Source: an uncultured Lachnospiraceae bacterium (lineage in GTDB: Bacteria; Bacillota; Clostridia; Lachnospirales; Lachnospiraceae). Taken from it: a stretch of DNA of 22,027 nucleotides. The translations under genes were made by a program, and so were the position numbers. The stretch is from assembly GCA_934359535.1 (NCBI GenBank), contig CAKRLN010000005.1, positions 1 to 22,027 of the forward strand, in the 5' to 3' direction. Of this stretch, positions 7,193-13,834 are shown in pieces; positions within the stretch are counted from its first letter, which is position 1; the number at the start of each line of letters is the position of its first letter. The notes under the pieces are model-generated. The model searched no databases. It saw nothing but the letters and a program-made list of their open reading frames with translations, and had not been told where the DNA came from.

Positions 7193-7197
7193 AAACG

Positions 7198-7242
7198 AGG
7201 TCGAAATGTAAGCAAAATCGATGGCTTGCATTTCGGCCTTTT
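7198..7242 (+). terminator. Inverted repeat, possible terminator before the ABC genes
   Basis: Fifteen-nt arms (7198-7212 and 7225-7239) pair with two G-U wobbles, followed by TTTT-G. It could end transcription from the remnant gene upstream. It also contains the TGTAAG half-site and overlaps the -35 region of the next promoter, so it may instead be part of the regulator's binding region. Confidence 0.45.
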
Positions 7243-7250
7243 GTTATACT
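7242..7250 (+). promoter_or_regulatory. Extended -10 promoter of the BceAB-like operon
   Basis: TGT-TATACT with the -10 box at 7245-7250; the -35 region at 17 nt (TGGCTT) is poor, as expected for a promoter that needs an activator. A leader of about 60 nt follows before the ATG at 7317. Confidence 0.5.
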
Positions 7251-7316
7251 TACATCATGAAGAGCCGGGAAGCCGGTGCATGACGTCATTGAAAAATGTT
7301 TTAAGAGGAGAAAGAA

Positions 7317-8084
7317 ATGTCGATCTTAGAGGTAAATAATTTAAAGAAAATCTATACAACACGTTTTGGTGGAAATCAGGTGCAGGCACTTTCCAATATC
7401 AGCTTTTCTGTGGAGGAGGGTGAATATGTTGCGATCATGGGCGAATCCGGTTCTGGAAAGACAACACTTTTAAATATTCTTGCAGCACTTGATAAGCCAA
7501 CTGCCGGAGAGGTGCTTTTAAATGGGAAGAATCTTGTATCGGTAAAAGAAAAAGAAATCTCAGCATTCAGGAGAGATCATCTGGGATTTGTATTTCAGGA
7601 TTTTAACCTGCTTGATAATTTTTCCTTAAAGGATAATATTTTTCTTCCGCTTGTGCTTTCCGGGGTACAGCCGAAGGAGATGGAACTTCGTTTAAAGCCG
7701 ATCGCACAGAAGCTTGGGATCACGGAGCTTCTGGAGAAATATCCGTATGAGGTGTCCGGCGGACAGAAGCAGAGGGCAGCCGTTGCGCGGGCTCTGATCA
7801 CAAGACCGGAATTAATTCTTGCGGATGAACCGACCGGGGCACTTGATTCGAAGGCAACAGACAGTATGCTTACCTTATTTAATCAGATCAATGCAGATGG
7901 TCAGACGATCGTTATGGTAACGCACAGCACGAAGGCCGCAAGCCACGCGAACCGGATTTTATTTATCAAGGATGGGGAAGTATTTCATCAGCTATACCGC
8001 GGCAGTCTGACAAATGAGCAGCTGTACGCGAGAATTTCAGATACCCTTACGATTTTAACGACAGGCGGTGAGAAGCATGAATAA
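7317..8084 (+). CDS. ABC transporter ATPase, BceA-like
   Basis: 255 residues, a single ABC ATPase of the MacB/LolD/BceA group. Walker A is GESGSGKT (42-49), the Q loop is in VFQDFNLLDNF, the signature is SGGQKQR, Walker B is LILADEPTG, and the H loop is MVTHS. AGAGGAG upstream sets the start. Its end overlaps the start of the permease gene by 8 nt, so the two are coupled. With the 683-residue FtsX-type permease it forms a BceAB-type transporter, which frees cell-wall precursors from peptide antibiotics such as bacitracin and signals to a BceS kinase. The ATPase call is firm; the peptide specificity is unknown. Confidence 0.94.
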   Translation: MSILEVNNLKKIYTTRFGGNQVQALSNISFSVEEGEYVAIMGESGSGKTTLLNILAALDKPTAGEVLLNGKNLVSVKEKEISAFRRDHLGFVFQDFNLLDNFSLKDNIFLPLVLSGVQPKEMELRLKPIAQKLGITELLEKYPYEVSGGQKQRAAVARALITRPELILADEPTGALDSKATDSMLTLFNQINADGQTIVMVTHSTKAASHANRILFIKDGEVFHQLYRGSLTNEQLYARISDTLTILTTGGEKHE

Positions 8085-10128
8085 CATTTATCTTAAGCTG
8101 GCAAAAAACAACATCAAAAATAACAGGCAGCTTTATATTCCGTATATTGCATCCGGTGTGATTACGGTTATGATGTTTTACCTGATGATGTTTTTAAACA
8201 ACAATCCGGGCCTGGAGCATATTCCGGGAGGAAGAAACCTGAAGCTCATTATGGGACTGGGAGTTGGAGTCATTGCTATCTTTGCCTATATTTTCATTTT
8301 TTATACGAACAGCTTTATCAGCAAAAGGAGAAAAAAGGAAATCGGAATCTATAATATCTTAGGCATGGAAAAACGCCATATTGCAAAGGTTATGGCACTG
8401 GAAACGATTTACGTCGGCTGTATTGCGATTGCAGGTGGATTAGCAGCAGGCATCATTTTTTCCAAGCTTTCCATGATGTGCCTGTACCGGATCTTAAACC
8501 TGAAGGAATCAGTAATTTTTATGATTACTGGGGCAGGAATTGGCTATACATTGCTTGTATTTGGAATTCTTTATCTTTTGACACTGGTTTATAATCTGAT
8601 GCAGATTACACTTGCAAATCCGATTGAGCTTCTGCGTGGCAGCAGTGTCGGTGAGAAGGAGCCGAAAACAAAATGGTTTATGGCGGTTGCCGGAGCCATC
8701 TGCATTGCGGCTGCTTATTATATTGCAATTACAACGGAAAGTCCGCTCAAGGTACTTGGGTTGTTTTTTATTGCTGTCCTTCTTGTCATTGCAGGAACCT
8801 ATATGCTTTTTACGGCAGGAAGTATTGCTGTATTAAAAATGCTTCGTAAAAATAAGAAATTTTACTATCACAAACGGCATTTTACCGCGGTATCCGGAAT
8901 GTTATACCGCATGAAGCAGAATGCGGCAGGACTGGCAAGCATCTGTGTGCTTTCCACAATGGTTTTAATTATACTGTCTACGACTATAAGCATGTATGCA
9001 GGAATAGATGATGAGCTTACGGCAAGGTATCCGTCCGAGCTGTCTGTGTATTCCAGATATGAGGGAGCACCGGATGATAACAGCGGTCTTACAGAACAGA
9101 TTAACGATGTAATCGAAGCTCAGGGAAGAACAATCAGACATGAGACCTCTTATACGTATCTTATGTTATTTCTGAAAAATGAAGGAACTTCCTTTGTACC
9201 GGCTAAGAGTATAAATATGGATGGTACATTTTCCCTGGTAAATATTCTTACAAGAGATAGTCTGATTGCGATGGACGATGATTTCAACGAAGATAATGTG
9301 GCACAGCCAGAGGCGGGCAGCGTCAATATTTACAGTGACAGGGATTATGATGGAACAACAATTACAATCCTTGGAACAACATATCCGGTCGGCGAGAACA
9401 AGGTGCGCACTTCGGCGCAGGATATGTACATGGGAAATGGATTTGCAAGTAATATGTATGTCGTTGTTGACAGTCTTGATACGATACGTGAAATCCAGAA
9501 ACAGGCTAAGGAAGCAGAGCTGCCGTCCAGCACGGTTTTAAGTGTGTGCGGATATGACCTGGATGGAAACAGTAACGAAAAAATTGCCTGTGCAGAAGCC
9601 GTGAATGCCGTAATCGCACAGCAGAATGAAAAGGATGGCTTATCCGGATCAGAGGAAGCAGTTGGTACGGATGGTCTGGTGGAGCGTTATGTGGAGAGCC
9701 GTGCTTCCAACGAAGCGGAATTTTATGCATACTATGGGGGGCTGTTTTTTCTTGGTGTGTTTCTTGGAATTATGTTCCTTATGGTAACGGTTATGATTAT
9801 TTTTTATAAGCAGATTTCGGAGGGATATGACGATAAAGATCGTTATGAGATTATGGAAAAAGTCGGAATGAGTAATGAAGAGGTTAAAGCTTCGATCCAG
9901 TCCCAGATTCGCATGGTATTTTTCCTGCCGCTTGTAACTGCTGCGGTTCATGTTGCCGCAGCATTCCCGATGGTGAGCAGACTGCTTGCGCTGATGAACC
10001 TAAACAATACAAAATTATTTGTGATATGCCTTATCATAACACTTTGGATTTTTACAGCTATTTATTACATCGTATTTAAGATTACTTCAAGAACCTATTA
10101 TAAAATTGTTGGCAATCAGGTGCGTTAG
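8077..10128 (+). CDS. FtsX-type ABC permease, BceB-like
   Basis: 683 residues, near the usual 640-670 of BceB. It begins MNNIYLKLAKNNIKNNRQLY; a GTG three codons earlier is in frame but the ATG at 8077 has better spacing from GGTGAG. Helices are seen at about 17-38, 55-80, 110-135, 150-175, 200-220 and 228-250, then one near 290-310. A large soluble extracellular domain (about 315-560) follows, and three more helices (about 570-595, 625-650, 655-675). This ten-helix layout with one big loop before helix 8 is diagnostic of BceB, where that domain senses the peptide. FtsX motifs (ISKRRKKEIGIYNILGMEK) sit after helix 2. A strong terminator follows directly. Confidence 0.92.
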   Translation: MNNIYLKLAKNNIKNNRQLYIPYIASGVITVMMFYLMMFLNNNPGLEHIPGGRNLKLIMGLGVGVIAIFAYIFIFYTNSFISKRRKKEIGIYNILGMEKRHIAKVMALETIYVGCIAIAGGLAAGIIFSKLSMMCLYRILNLKESVIFMITGAGIGYTLLVFGILYLLTLVYNLMQITLANPIELLRGSSVGEKEPKTKWFMAVAGAICIAAAYYIAITTESPLKVLGLFFIAVLLVIAGTYMLFTAGSIAVLKMLRKNKKFYYHKRHFTAVSGMLYRMKQNAAGLASICVLSTMVLIILSTTISMYAGIDDELTARYPSELSVYSRYEGAPDDNSGLTEQINDVIEAQGRTIRHETSYTYLMLFLKNEGTSFVPAKSINMDGTFSLVNILTRDSLIAMDDDFNEDNVAQPEAGSVNIYSDRDYDGTTITILGTTYPVGENKVRTSAQDMYMGNGFASNMYVVVDSLDTIREIQKQAKEAELPSSTVLSVCGYDLDGNSNEKIACAEAVNAVIAQQNEKDGLSGSEEAVGTDGLVERYVESRASNEAEFYAYYGGLFFLGVFLGIMFLMVTVMIIFYKQISEGYDDKDRYEIMEKVGMSNEEVKASIQSQIRMVFFLPLVTAAVHVAAAFPMVSRLLALMNLNNTKLFVICLIITLWIFTAIYYIVFKITSRTYYKIVGNQVR

Positions 10129-10138
10129 CACAAAAAAG

Positions 10139-10187
10139 AAAACCCGGATGGGGATCTCTCTGGCGGAGGATACCTGTCCGGGTTTTT
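10139..10187. terminator. Intrinsic terminator after the BceB-like gene, two-way
   Basis: AAAACCCGGA (10139-10148) and TCCGGGTTTT (10177-10186) form a 10-bp stem with a T-run on the plus strand; the A-rich left flank gives a T-run on the minus strand. It serves both the ABC operon and the convergent prolyl isomerase gene. Confidence 0.85.
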
Positions 10188-10201
10188 CGTGGAAGAAACG
10201 T

Positions 10202-11161
10202 TTATGCTTCTTTGTCTTCCATTATGATTTCAGCTGCGTCTAAGATAAGCTGGGAAGCCTTCATATGGAGAAGATCTAGCTTCAGCTGAGCCTTTGGAAG
10301 AACCTGTTTTACGATATCAACAGGCTGTCCATAATTCTGGGAAATGAGTGCATACTGGTCATCGATTTCTTCATCGGATACCGTAATCTTCTCAACCTTG
10401 ATGATCTCATCCAGAATCGCTTCTAATTTTGCCTGTTTGGTGGCATGTGGTTTTATCTCTTCACGGAAGGACTCTTTTGTTTTTCCCATCATCTGTAAAT
10501 ACTGTTCAAATGGAACACCCTGCTGTGCAAGCTGGGCTGCCATCTGTTTGAGCTGCATGTCGATGGCTGCTTCAATAGCCTGTGGCGCAAGCAGGCAGGA
10601 GCAGTTGGAAAGCAGCTGGTCATAAATCTGTTCTCTTGCTGCATCATCCTTTTTCGCCTGAACCTGATATTCTAAATACTCTCTGATATGCTTCTTTAAA
10701 GCATCTACGGTTGTTACTTCCGGAATTTCGAGGGAAACAGCGAATTCATCATTTAATTCTGCTGGCTTTTCATTGTAGATCTGGTGTAATTTTACTTTGA
10801 AAACAACTGCCTTTCCAGCGAGATCTGCAGCGTGGTACTGCTCCGGGAAGGAAAGGTGAATGTCACGGCTTTCACCGACCTGCATGCCAACGATCTGTTC
10901 CTCAAAGCCTGGGATAAAAGAGCCTGAGCCGATGCCAAGAGGGTATTTCTCTGCTTTTCCGCCTTCGAATGGAACATCATCCTTGAAGCCCTCATAATCG
11001 ATGACTGCGGTATCGCCCATCTCGACAGGACCTTCTTTGTCCACGCGGGAAGGGTTGCCTGCGAGCAGGGAAGCAATCTGGGTGTTGACATCATCCTCGG
11101 TGTATGTAATCACCGGAATGGAAGCCTTTAATCCTTTGTACTGGCCTAATAAAATATCCAT
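10202..11161 (-). CDS. Trigger-factor-like FKBP prolyl isomerase lacking the ribosome-binding domain
   Basis: 319 residues against about 430 for normal trigger factor. It starts at the linker before the PPIase domain. The FKBP domain (about 47-130) has GDTAVIDYEGF, FEGGKAEKYPLGIGSGSFIPGFEEQIVG (in two runs), and the C-terminal part (about 135-310) is the helical SurA-like chaperone domain of Tig, with DEFAVSLEIPEV at its start. The N-terminal domain with the GFRxGKxP ribosome-docking loop is missing, yet an AGGAAA Shine-Dalgarno and a good promoter show the start is genuine and not a truncation. It is probably a second, ribosome-independent folding factor alongside a true tig elsewhere. Divergent from spoIIID. 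Confidence 0.87.
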   Translation of the reverse strand: MDILLGQYKGLKASIPVITYTEDDVNTQIASLLAGNPSRVDKEGPVEMGDTAVIDYEGFKDDVPFEGGKAEKYPLGIGSGSFIPGFEEQIVGMQVGESRDIHLSFPEQYHAADLAGKAVVFKVKLHQIYNEKPAELNDEFAVSLEIPEVTTVDALKKHIREYLEYQVQAKKDDAAREQIYDQLLSNCSCLLAPQAIEAAIDMQLKQMAAQLAQQGVPFEQYLQMMGKTKESFREEIKPHATKQAKLEAILDEIIKVEKITVSDEEIDDQYALISQNYGQPVDIVKQVLPKAQLKLDLLHMKASQLILDAAEIIMEDKEA

Positions 11162-11194
11162 AATTTTTCCTCATTTCTTAAGTAATATGATGTG

Positions 11195-11223
11195 AGTATA
11201 CAGGAAAAACGGGGGACTTGCAA
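11195..11223 (-). promoter_or_regulatory. Sigma-A promoter of the trigger-factor-like gene
   Basis: On the minus strand TTGCAA (11218-11223), a 17-nt spacer and TATACT (11195-11200), about 25 nt before the Shine-Dalgarno. Confidence 0.7.
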
Positions 11224-11229
11224 GGCTTT

Positions 11230-11260
11230 GTCATAAAGAATGGAAACCCGTGCATACAAT
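11230..11260 (+). promoter_or_regulatory. Sigma-E-type sporulation promoter of spoIIID
   Basis: GTCATAAA (11230-11237), a 15-nt spacer and CATACAAT (11253-11260) closely follow the mother-cell sigma-E consensus (roughly KTCATATT and CATACAHT). It abuts the back of the divergent sigma-A promoter, with only 6 bp between the two -35 boxes. Confidence 0.75.
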
Positions 11261-11288
11261 GTAAAAACAAGTATTGCAGGGGTTTTTT

Positions 11289-11546
11289 GTGAAAACATAT
11301 ATTGAAGAACGGGCTGTTGATATTGCCAATTATATTATTGAAAATCATGCGACGGTGAGGCAGGCGGCAAAGCATTTTGGGATTAGTAAGAGTACAGTCC
11401 ACAAGGATGTAACCGAGCGGCTTGACCATATCAACGGAAGTCTGGCGCATGAGGTAAGAAAGGTGTTAGATTTAAATAAGGCAGAGCGGCATATCCGTGG
11501 GGGACTTGCAACCAAAGAAAAATACGCACATATGCATCTTTGTTAG
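11289..11546 (+). CDS. spoIIID: Sporulation transcription factor SpoIIID
   Basis: 85 residues, matching the 85-93 of the family. KTYIEERAVDIANYIIE, VRQAAKHFGISKSTVHKD (the helix-turn-helix, about 24-45), ERLDHINGSLAHEVRKVLD and RHIRGGLATKEKY are all diagnostic. SpoIIID is a small mother-cell DNA-binding protein that acts after sigma-E and before sigma-K. The start is GTG at 11289 with AGGGG six nt upstream; a TTG further up would add residues the family lacks. It stands alone between a prolyl isomerase and a MATE gene. Its last codons and stop lie within the terminator hairpin of the convergent MATE gene. Confidence 0.95.
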   Translation: MKTYIEERAVDIANYIIENHATVRQAAKHFGISKSTVHKDVTERLDHINGSLAHEVRKVLDLNKAERHIRGGLATKEKYAHMHLC

Positions 11547-11564
11547 GATGATACATATATGCGT
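11517..11564 (-). terminator. Terminator of the second MATE gene, inside the end of spoIIID
   Basis: Read on the minus strand, 15-nt arms (11564-11550 and 11538-11524) pair with two G-U wobbles and are followed by ATTTTTCTTT. On the plus strand the wobble pairs become mismatches and no T-run follows, so it works one way only. The spoIIID stop codon is in its loop. Confidence 0.65.
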
Positions 11565-11569
11565 AAAAG

Positions 11570-12955
11570 TTAAGCATTGTTCTGCGTAAGCTCAAGCTTA
11601 TGGATATTATGGAATTCCCGGATTACCATGCCAAGTCCGACTGCAAAGGAGAGCAGATCAGCAATTGGTCCAGCATAGAGTACTCCCATAATGTCGAAAG
11701 CAAGCGGCAGCAGTAAAACGAGTGGCAGCAGAAACAGGATCTGTCTTGTGAGGGACAGGAACGTTCCTTTGTAGGCTTTTCCGATCGAGCTGAAAAATGT
11801 AGACGAGATCGGCTGTAAGAAGTTCAACCAGGTAAACAGTAGGAAAATGCGGAAGTAATGGATACCGAATTCAAAGTATTCTGCGCTTCCGGTTCCAAAT
11901 AAAGCAAGGATCTGCCGTGGGAACAGCTGGAACAGCAAAAAGGCGGCAATGGATACAATTGCGCCAACGGTTACGGCTAACAGATAGGCATCCTTTACAC
12001 GTTTATACTGTTTTGCACCATAGTTATAACTTTCAATGGGCTGGCTGCCCTGGGACAGACCGATAATGACGGAAAAGTAGAGCTGGTTGACCTTCATAAC
12101 GATTCCAGCACAGGCGATGGGGATGGATTCTCCATACACGGAATGTGCCCCATAGTATTTTAACAGGTTATTCATGGAAATCTGTACAATCATCATGGCA
12201 ATCTGATTGATTCCCGAGGACATTCCAAGGGAACAGATCTCAGCCAGATATTGTGCCCGGGGCTTTAAATGATCACGGGTTAAAGAAACCGTACGAAAAT
12301 GCATCAGGTAGCGGATTGCAATTGCAGCAGAGAGAATCTGACCGATTACAGTTGCGGCTGCGGCTCCGTACATGCCCCAGTGGAAACCCAGTACAAATAT
12401 GGCATCAAGTGCAATATTGATGACAGCACCGGAAAGGTTCATGATCATTGCCATTTTCGGACTGCCGTCGGCACGGATCAGGTGTCCACATCCGATGGTA
12501 AGGATCAGAAATGGAAAACCAATTGCAGTTACACTGACATATGCTTTGGCAAGTGGCAGCACATCTGCAGGCGAGCCGAATGCTTTTAAAAGCGGTGTTA
12601 AGAAAAGCTCTGTGATAAGAAAGAGCAGTGTTCCGGATGCGGTCAGCATCGTCAGGGCATTGCCGATAAAATTCGGAGCAATGTCGCGGTGTCCGGCACC
12701 CATATGAAGATTGAAACTTGCCGCTCCGCCGATTCCAAAGAGAAGTGAAAGGGCGGTGCAGAGCATCGAAAGCGGGAAGGCAATGTTTGTTGCAGCATTG
12801 CCGAGTGTTCCAACTGCGTTTCCGATAAAAAGCTGGTCGGCAATATTATAAACAGCACTCACAAGCATCGCAATAATGCTTGGAACTGCAAATTTTGCAA
12901 CCAGGGATGAAATTTTGTCACAGCCAAGTGGATTTGATTGTTTTATCTGACTCAT
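11570..12955 (-). CDS. MATE family exporter, NorM/DinF-like
   Basis: 461 residues with about twelve membrane helices. The N-terminus has IAMLVSAVYNIADQLFIGNAVG and GNAATNIAFPLSML; the middle has GMSSGINQIAMMIVQISMNN and the second-half signature SQGSQPIESYNYGAKQYKR, which marks the MepA-like branch of MATE. The likely role is export of drugs or metabolites against Na+ or H+; the substrate is unknown. The start at 12955 has AAGGAG upstream. It is only distantly similar to the exporter at 4.2 kb, so they are not a recent duplication. A strong promoter overlapped by an inverted repeat suggests control by a dedicated repressor not found nearby. Confidence 0.93.
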   Translation of the reverse strand: MSQIKQSNPLGCDKISSLVAKFAVPSIIAMLVSAVYNIADQLFIGNAVGTLGNAATNIAFPLSMLCTALSLLFGIGGAASFNLHMGAGHRDIAPNFIGNALTMLTASGTLLFLITELFLTPLLKAFGSPADVLPLAKAYVSVTAIGFPFLILTIGCGHLIRADGSPKMAMIMNLSGAVINIALDAIFVLGFHWGMYGAAAATVIGQILSAAIAIRYLMHFRTVSLTRDHLKPRAQYLAEICSLGMSSGINQIAMMIVQISMNNLLKYYGAHSVYGESIPIACAGIVMKVNQLYFSVIIGLSQGSQPIESYNYGAKQYKRVKDAYLLAVTVGAIVSIAAFLLFQLFPRQILALFGTGSAEYFEFGIHYFRIFLLFTWLNFLQPISSTFFSSIGKAYKGTFLSLTRQILFLLPLVLLLPLAFDIMGVLYAGPIADLLSFAVGLGMVIREFHNIHKLELTQNNA

Positions 12956-12983
12956 TCGTAAGAACTCCTTTTTCGTATTTAAA

Positions 12984-13011
12984 CTGAATTATTATAGAAG
13001 GATCAATTCAG
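12984..13011. promoter_or_regulatory. Inverted repeat over the MATE promoter, operator candidate
   Basis: CTGAATT (12984-12990) and AATTCAG (13005-13011) are perfect 7-bp arms 14 bp apart that bracket the -10 box and most of the spacer of the minus-strand promoter. Confidence 0.4.
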
Positions 13012-13019
13012 AAAGTCAA
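12991..13019 (-). promoter_or_regulatory. Sigma-A promoter of the second MATE gene
   Basis: On the minus strand TTGACT (13014-13019), a 17-nt spacer and TATAAT (12991-12996): close to consensus, about 35 nt before the start codon. Confidence 0.8.
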
Positions 13020-13101
13020 GTATTGTTTTTGAGGATTTTTTGTGTCGGTGTTGCTGAATAAATTGCTGAAATTGTAGGAAAAGTTTGTGCAGTTTAAACT
13101 A

Positions 13102-13130
13102 TTATATCATGCATTTTCCTGTGCTATAAT
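13102..13130 (+). promoter_or_regulatory. Extended -10 promoter upstream of the DUF2798 gene
   Basis: TTATAT (13102-13107), a 17-nt spacer ending in TGC, and a perfect TATAAT (13125-13130). Transcription should begin near 13137, only about 10 nt before a strong intrinsic terminator. Confidence 0.65.
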
Positions 13131-13146
13131 AATTCTCACGACGTGC

Positions 13147-13188
13147 AGCAGAAACAGCGATCGCAAGATCATTGTTTCTGCTTTTTTT
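13147..13188 (+). terminator. Leader terminator / attenuator or short RNA end
   Basis: GCAGAAACA (13148-13156) pairs perfectly with TGTTTCTGC (13173-13181). An inner GATC-GCAA-GATC stem is capped by a GNRA tetraloop, and seven Ts follow (13182-13188). It lies between the promoter and the DUF2798 start, so a transcript from that promoter would be about 50 nt unless termination is relieved. Confidence 0.8.
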
Positions 13189-13268
13189 GTGCCACTGCAA
13201 GGGCAGGGCACCGGAATGCTTTACGTCAAAAATTCTGAAAAACATTTACGAAAAAGAGGAGGACAATT

Positions 13269-13730
13269 ATGCCAAAGAACAAATTTCAGGAAGTGATTTT
13301 TACCATTATTATGGTGTTTTTCATGGTGTATGCCATGATCTGTTACAACATTGCATTGAATACTGGTGGGATGAGAAATGAAGTATTTTTAAGCGCATTC
13401 CATGAGCTTATTATTATGGGACCACTTGCGTTCATTCTCGACTTTTTCCTGTATGGACATCTTGCCAAGAAAATCGCGTTTGGCATTGTAAATCCGGCAG
13501 AAGCAAAGCAGTATGAGATCGTGCTTGCCATTTCTTCTGTGACGGTGGTTCTGATGTGCCCGAGCATGAGTCTTGCAGCAACACTTTTATTCAGCAATGC
13601 AGGAAGTGAATTTATTGCAATCTGGTTCCAGAAAACAGCACTCAATTTTCCAATGGCATTTTTCTGGCAGATTTTTTTTGCAGGTCCGATTGTAAGAAGA
13701 ATCTTCGGACTTCTTTTCCCGGAAAAATAA
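13269..13730 (+). CDS. DUF2798-type small membrane protein
   Basis: 153 residues with four hydrophobic segments (about 8-28, 43-62, 80-105, 122-142). It consists of two similar halves: each has a helix pair ending in a basic stretch, with FHELIIMGPLAFILDFFLYGHLA in the first (positions about 44-66) and LNFPMAFFWQIFFAGPIVRR in the second. This is the layout of DUF2798 proteins, whose function is not known. GGAGG precedes the ATG. The gene is monocistronic as far as can be seen: its own promoter and a leader of about 130 nt with an intrinsic terminator in front, and the repressor gene's promoter behind. Family call moderately sure; no role proposed. Confidence 0.75.
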   Translation: MPKNKFQEVIFTIIMVFFMVYAMICYNIALNTGGMRNEVFLSAFHELIIMGPLAFILDFFLYGHLAKKIAFGIVNPAEAKQYEIVLAISSVTVVLMCPSMSLAATLLFSNAGSEFIAIWFQKTALNFPMAFFWQIFFAGPIVRRIFGLLFPEK

Positions 13731-13734
13731 TTGT

Positions 13735-13763
13735 TTGCCGGACAGCGTAAATGGGTGTAGAAT
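13735..13763 (+). promoter_or_regulatory. Promoter of the sucrose repressor gene
   Basis: TTGCCG (13735-13740), a 17-nt spacer and TAGAAT (13758-13763), starting 5 nt after the DUF2798 stop codon. Confidence 0.55.
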
Positions 13764-13776
13764 AACTGTAAGGAAT

Positions 13777-13793
13777 CGATTTCACAAAAATCG
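13777..13793. promoter_or_regulatory. Inverted repeat in the repressor leader
   Basis: CGATTT-CACAA-AAATCG, 6-bp arms, lies just after the predicted transcription start of the repressor gene. It could be a site for autoregulation but does not resemble the operator at 14952-14965. Confidence 0.25.
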
Positions 13794-13834
13794 GAAGATC
13801 AGAAGATCGAAGGAATGATTACAGGAGCTGCGCC

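Noticed and set aside
7157..7339. 60-codon plus-strand frame before the BceA-like gene as a leader peptide
   Set aside because: It starts inside the remnant gene, spans the operator, hairpin and promoter, and has no Shine-Dalgarno.
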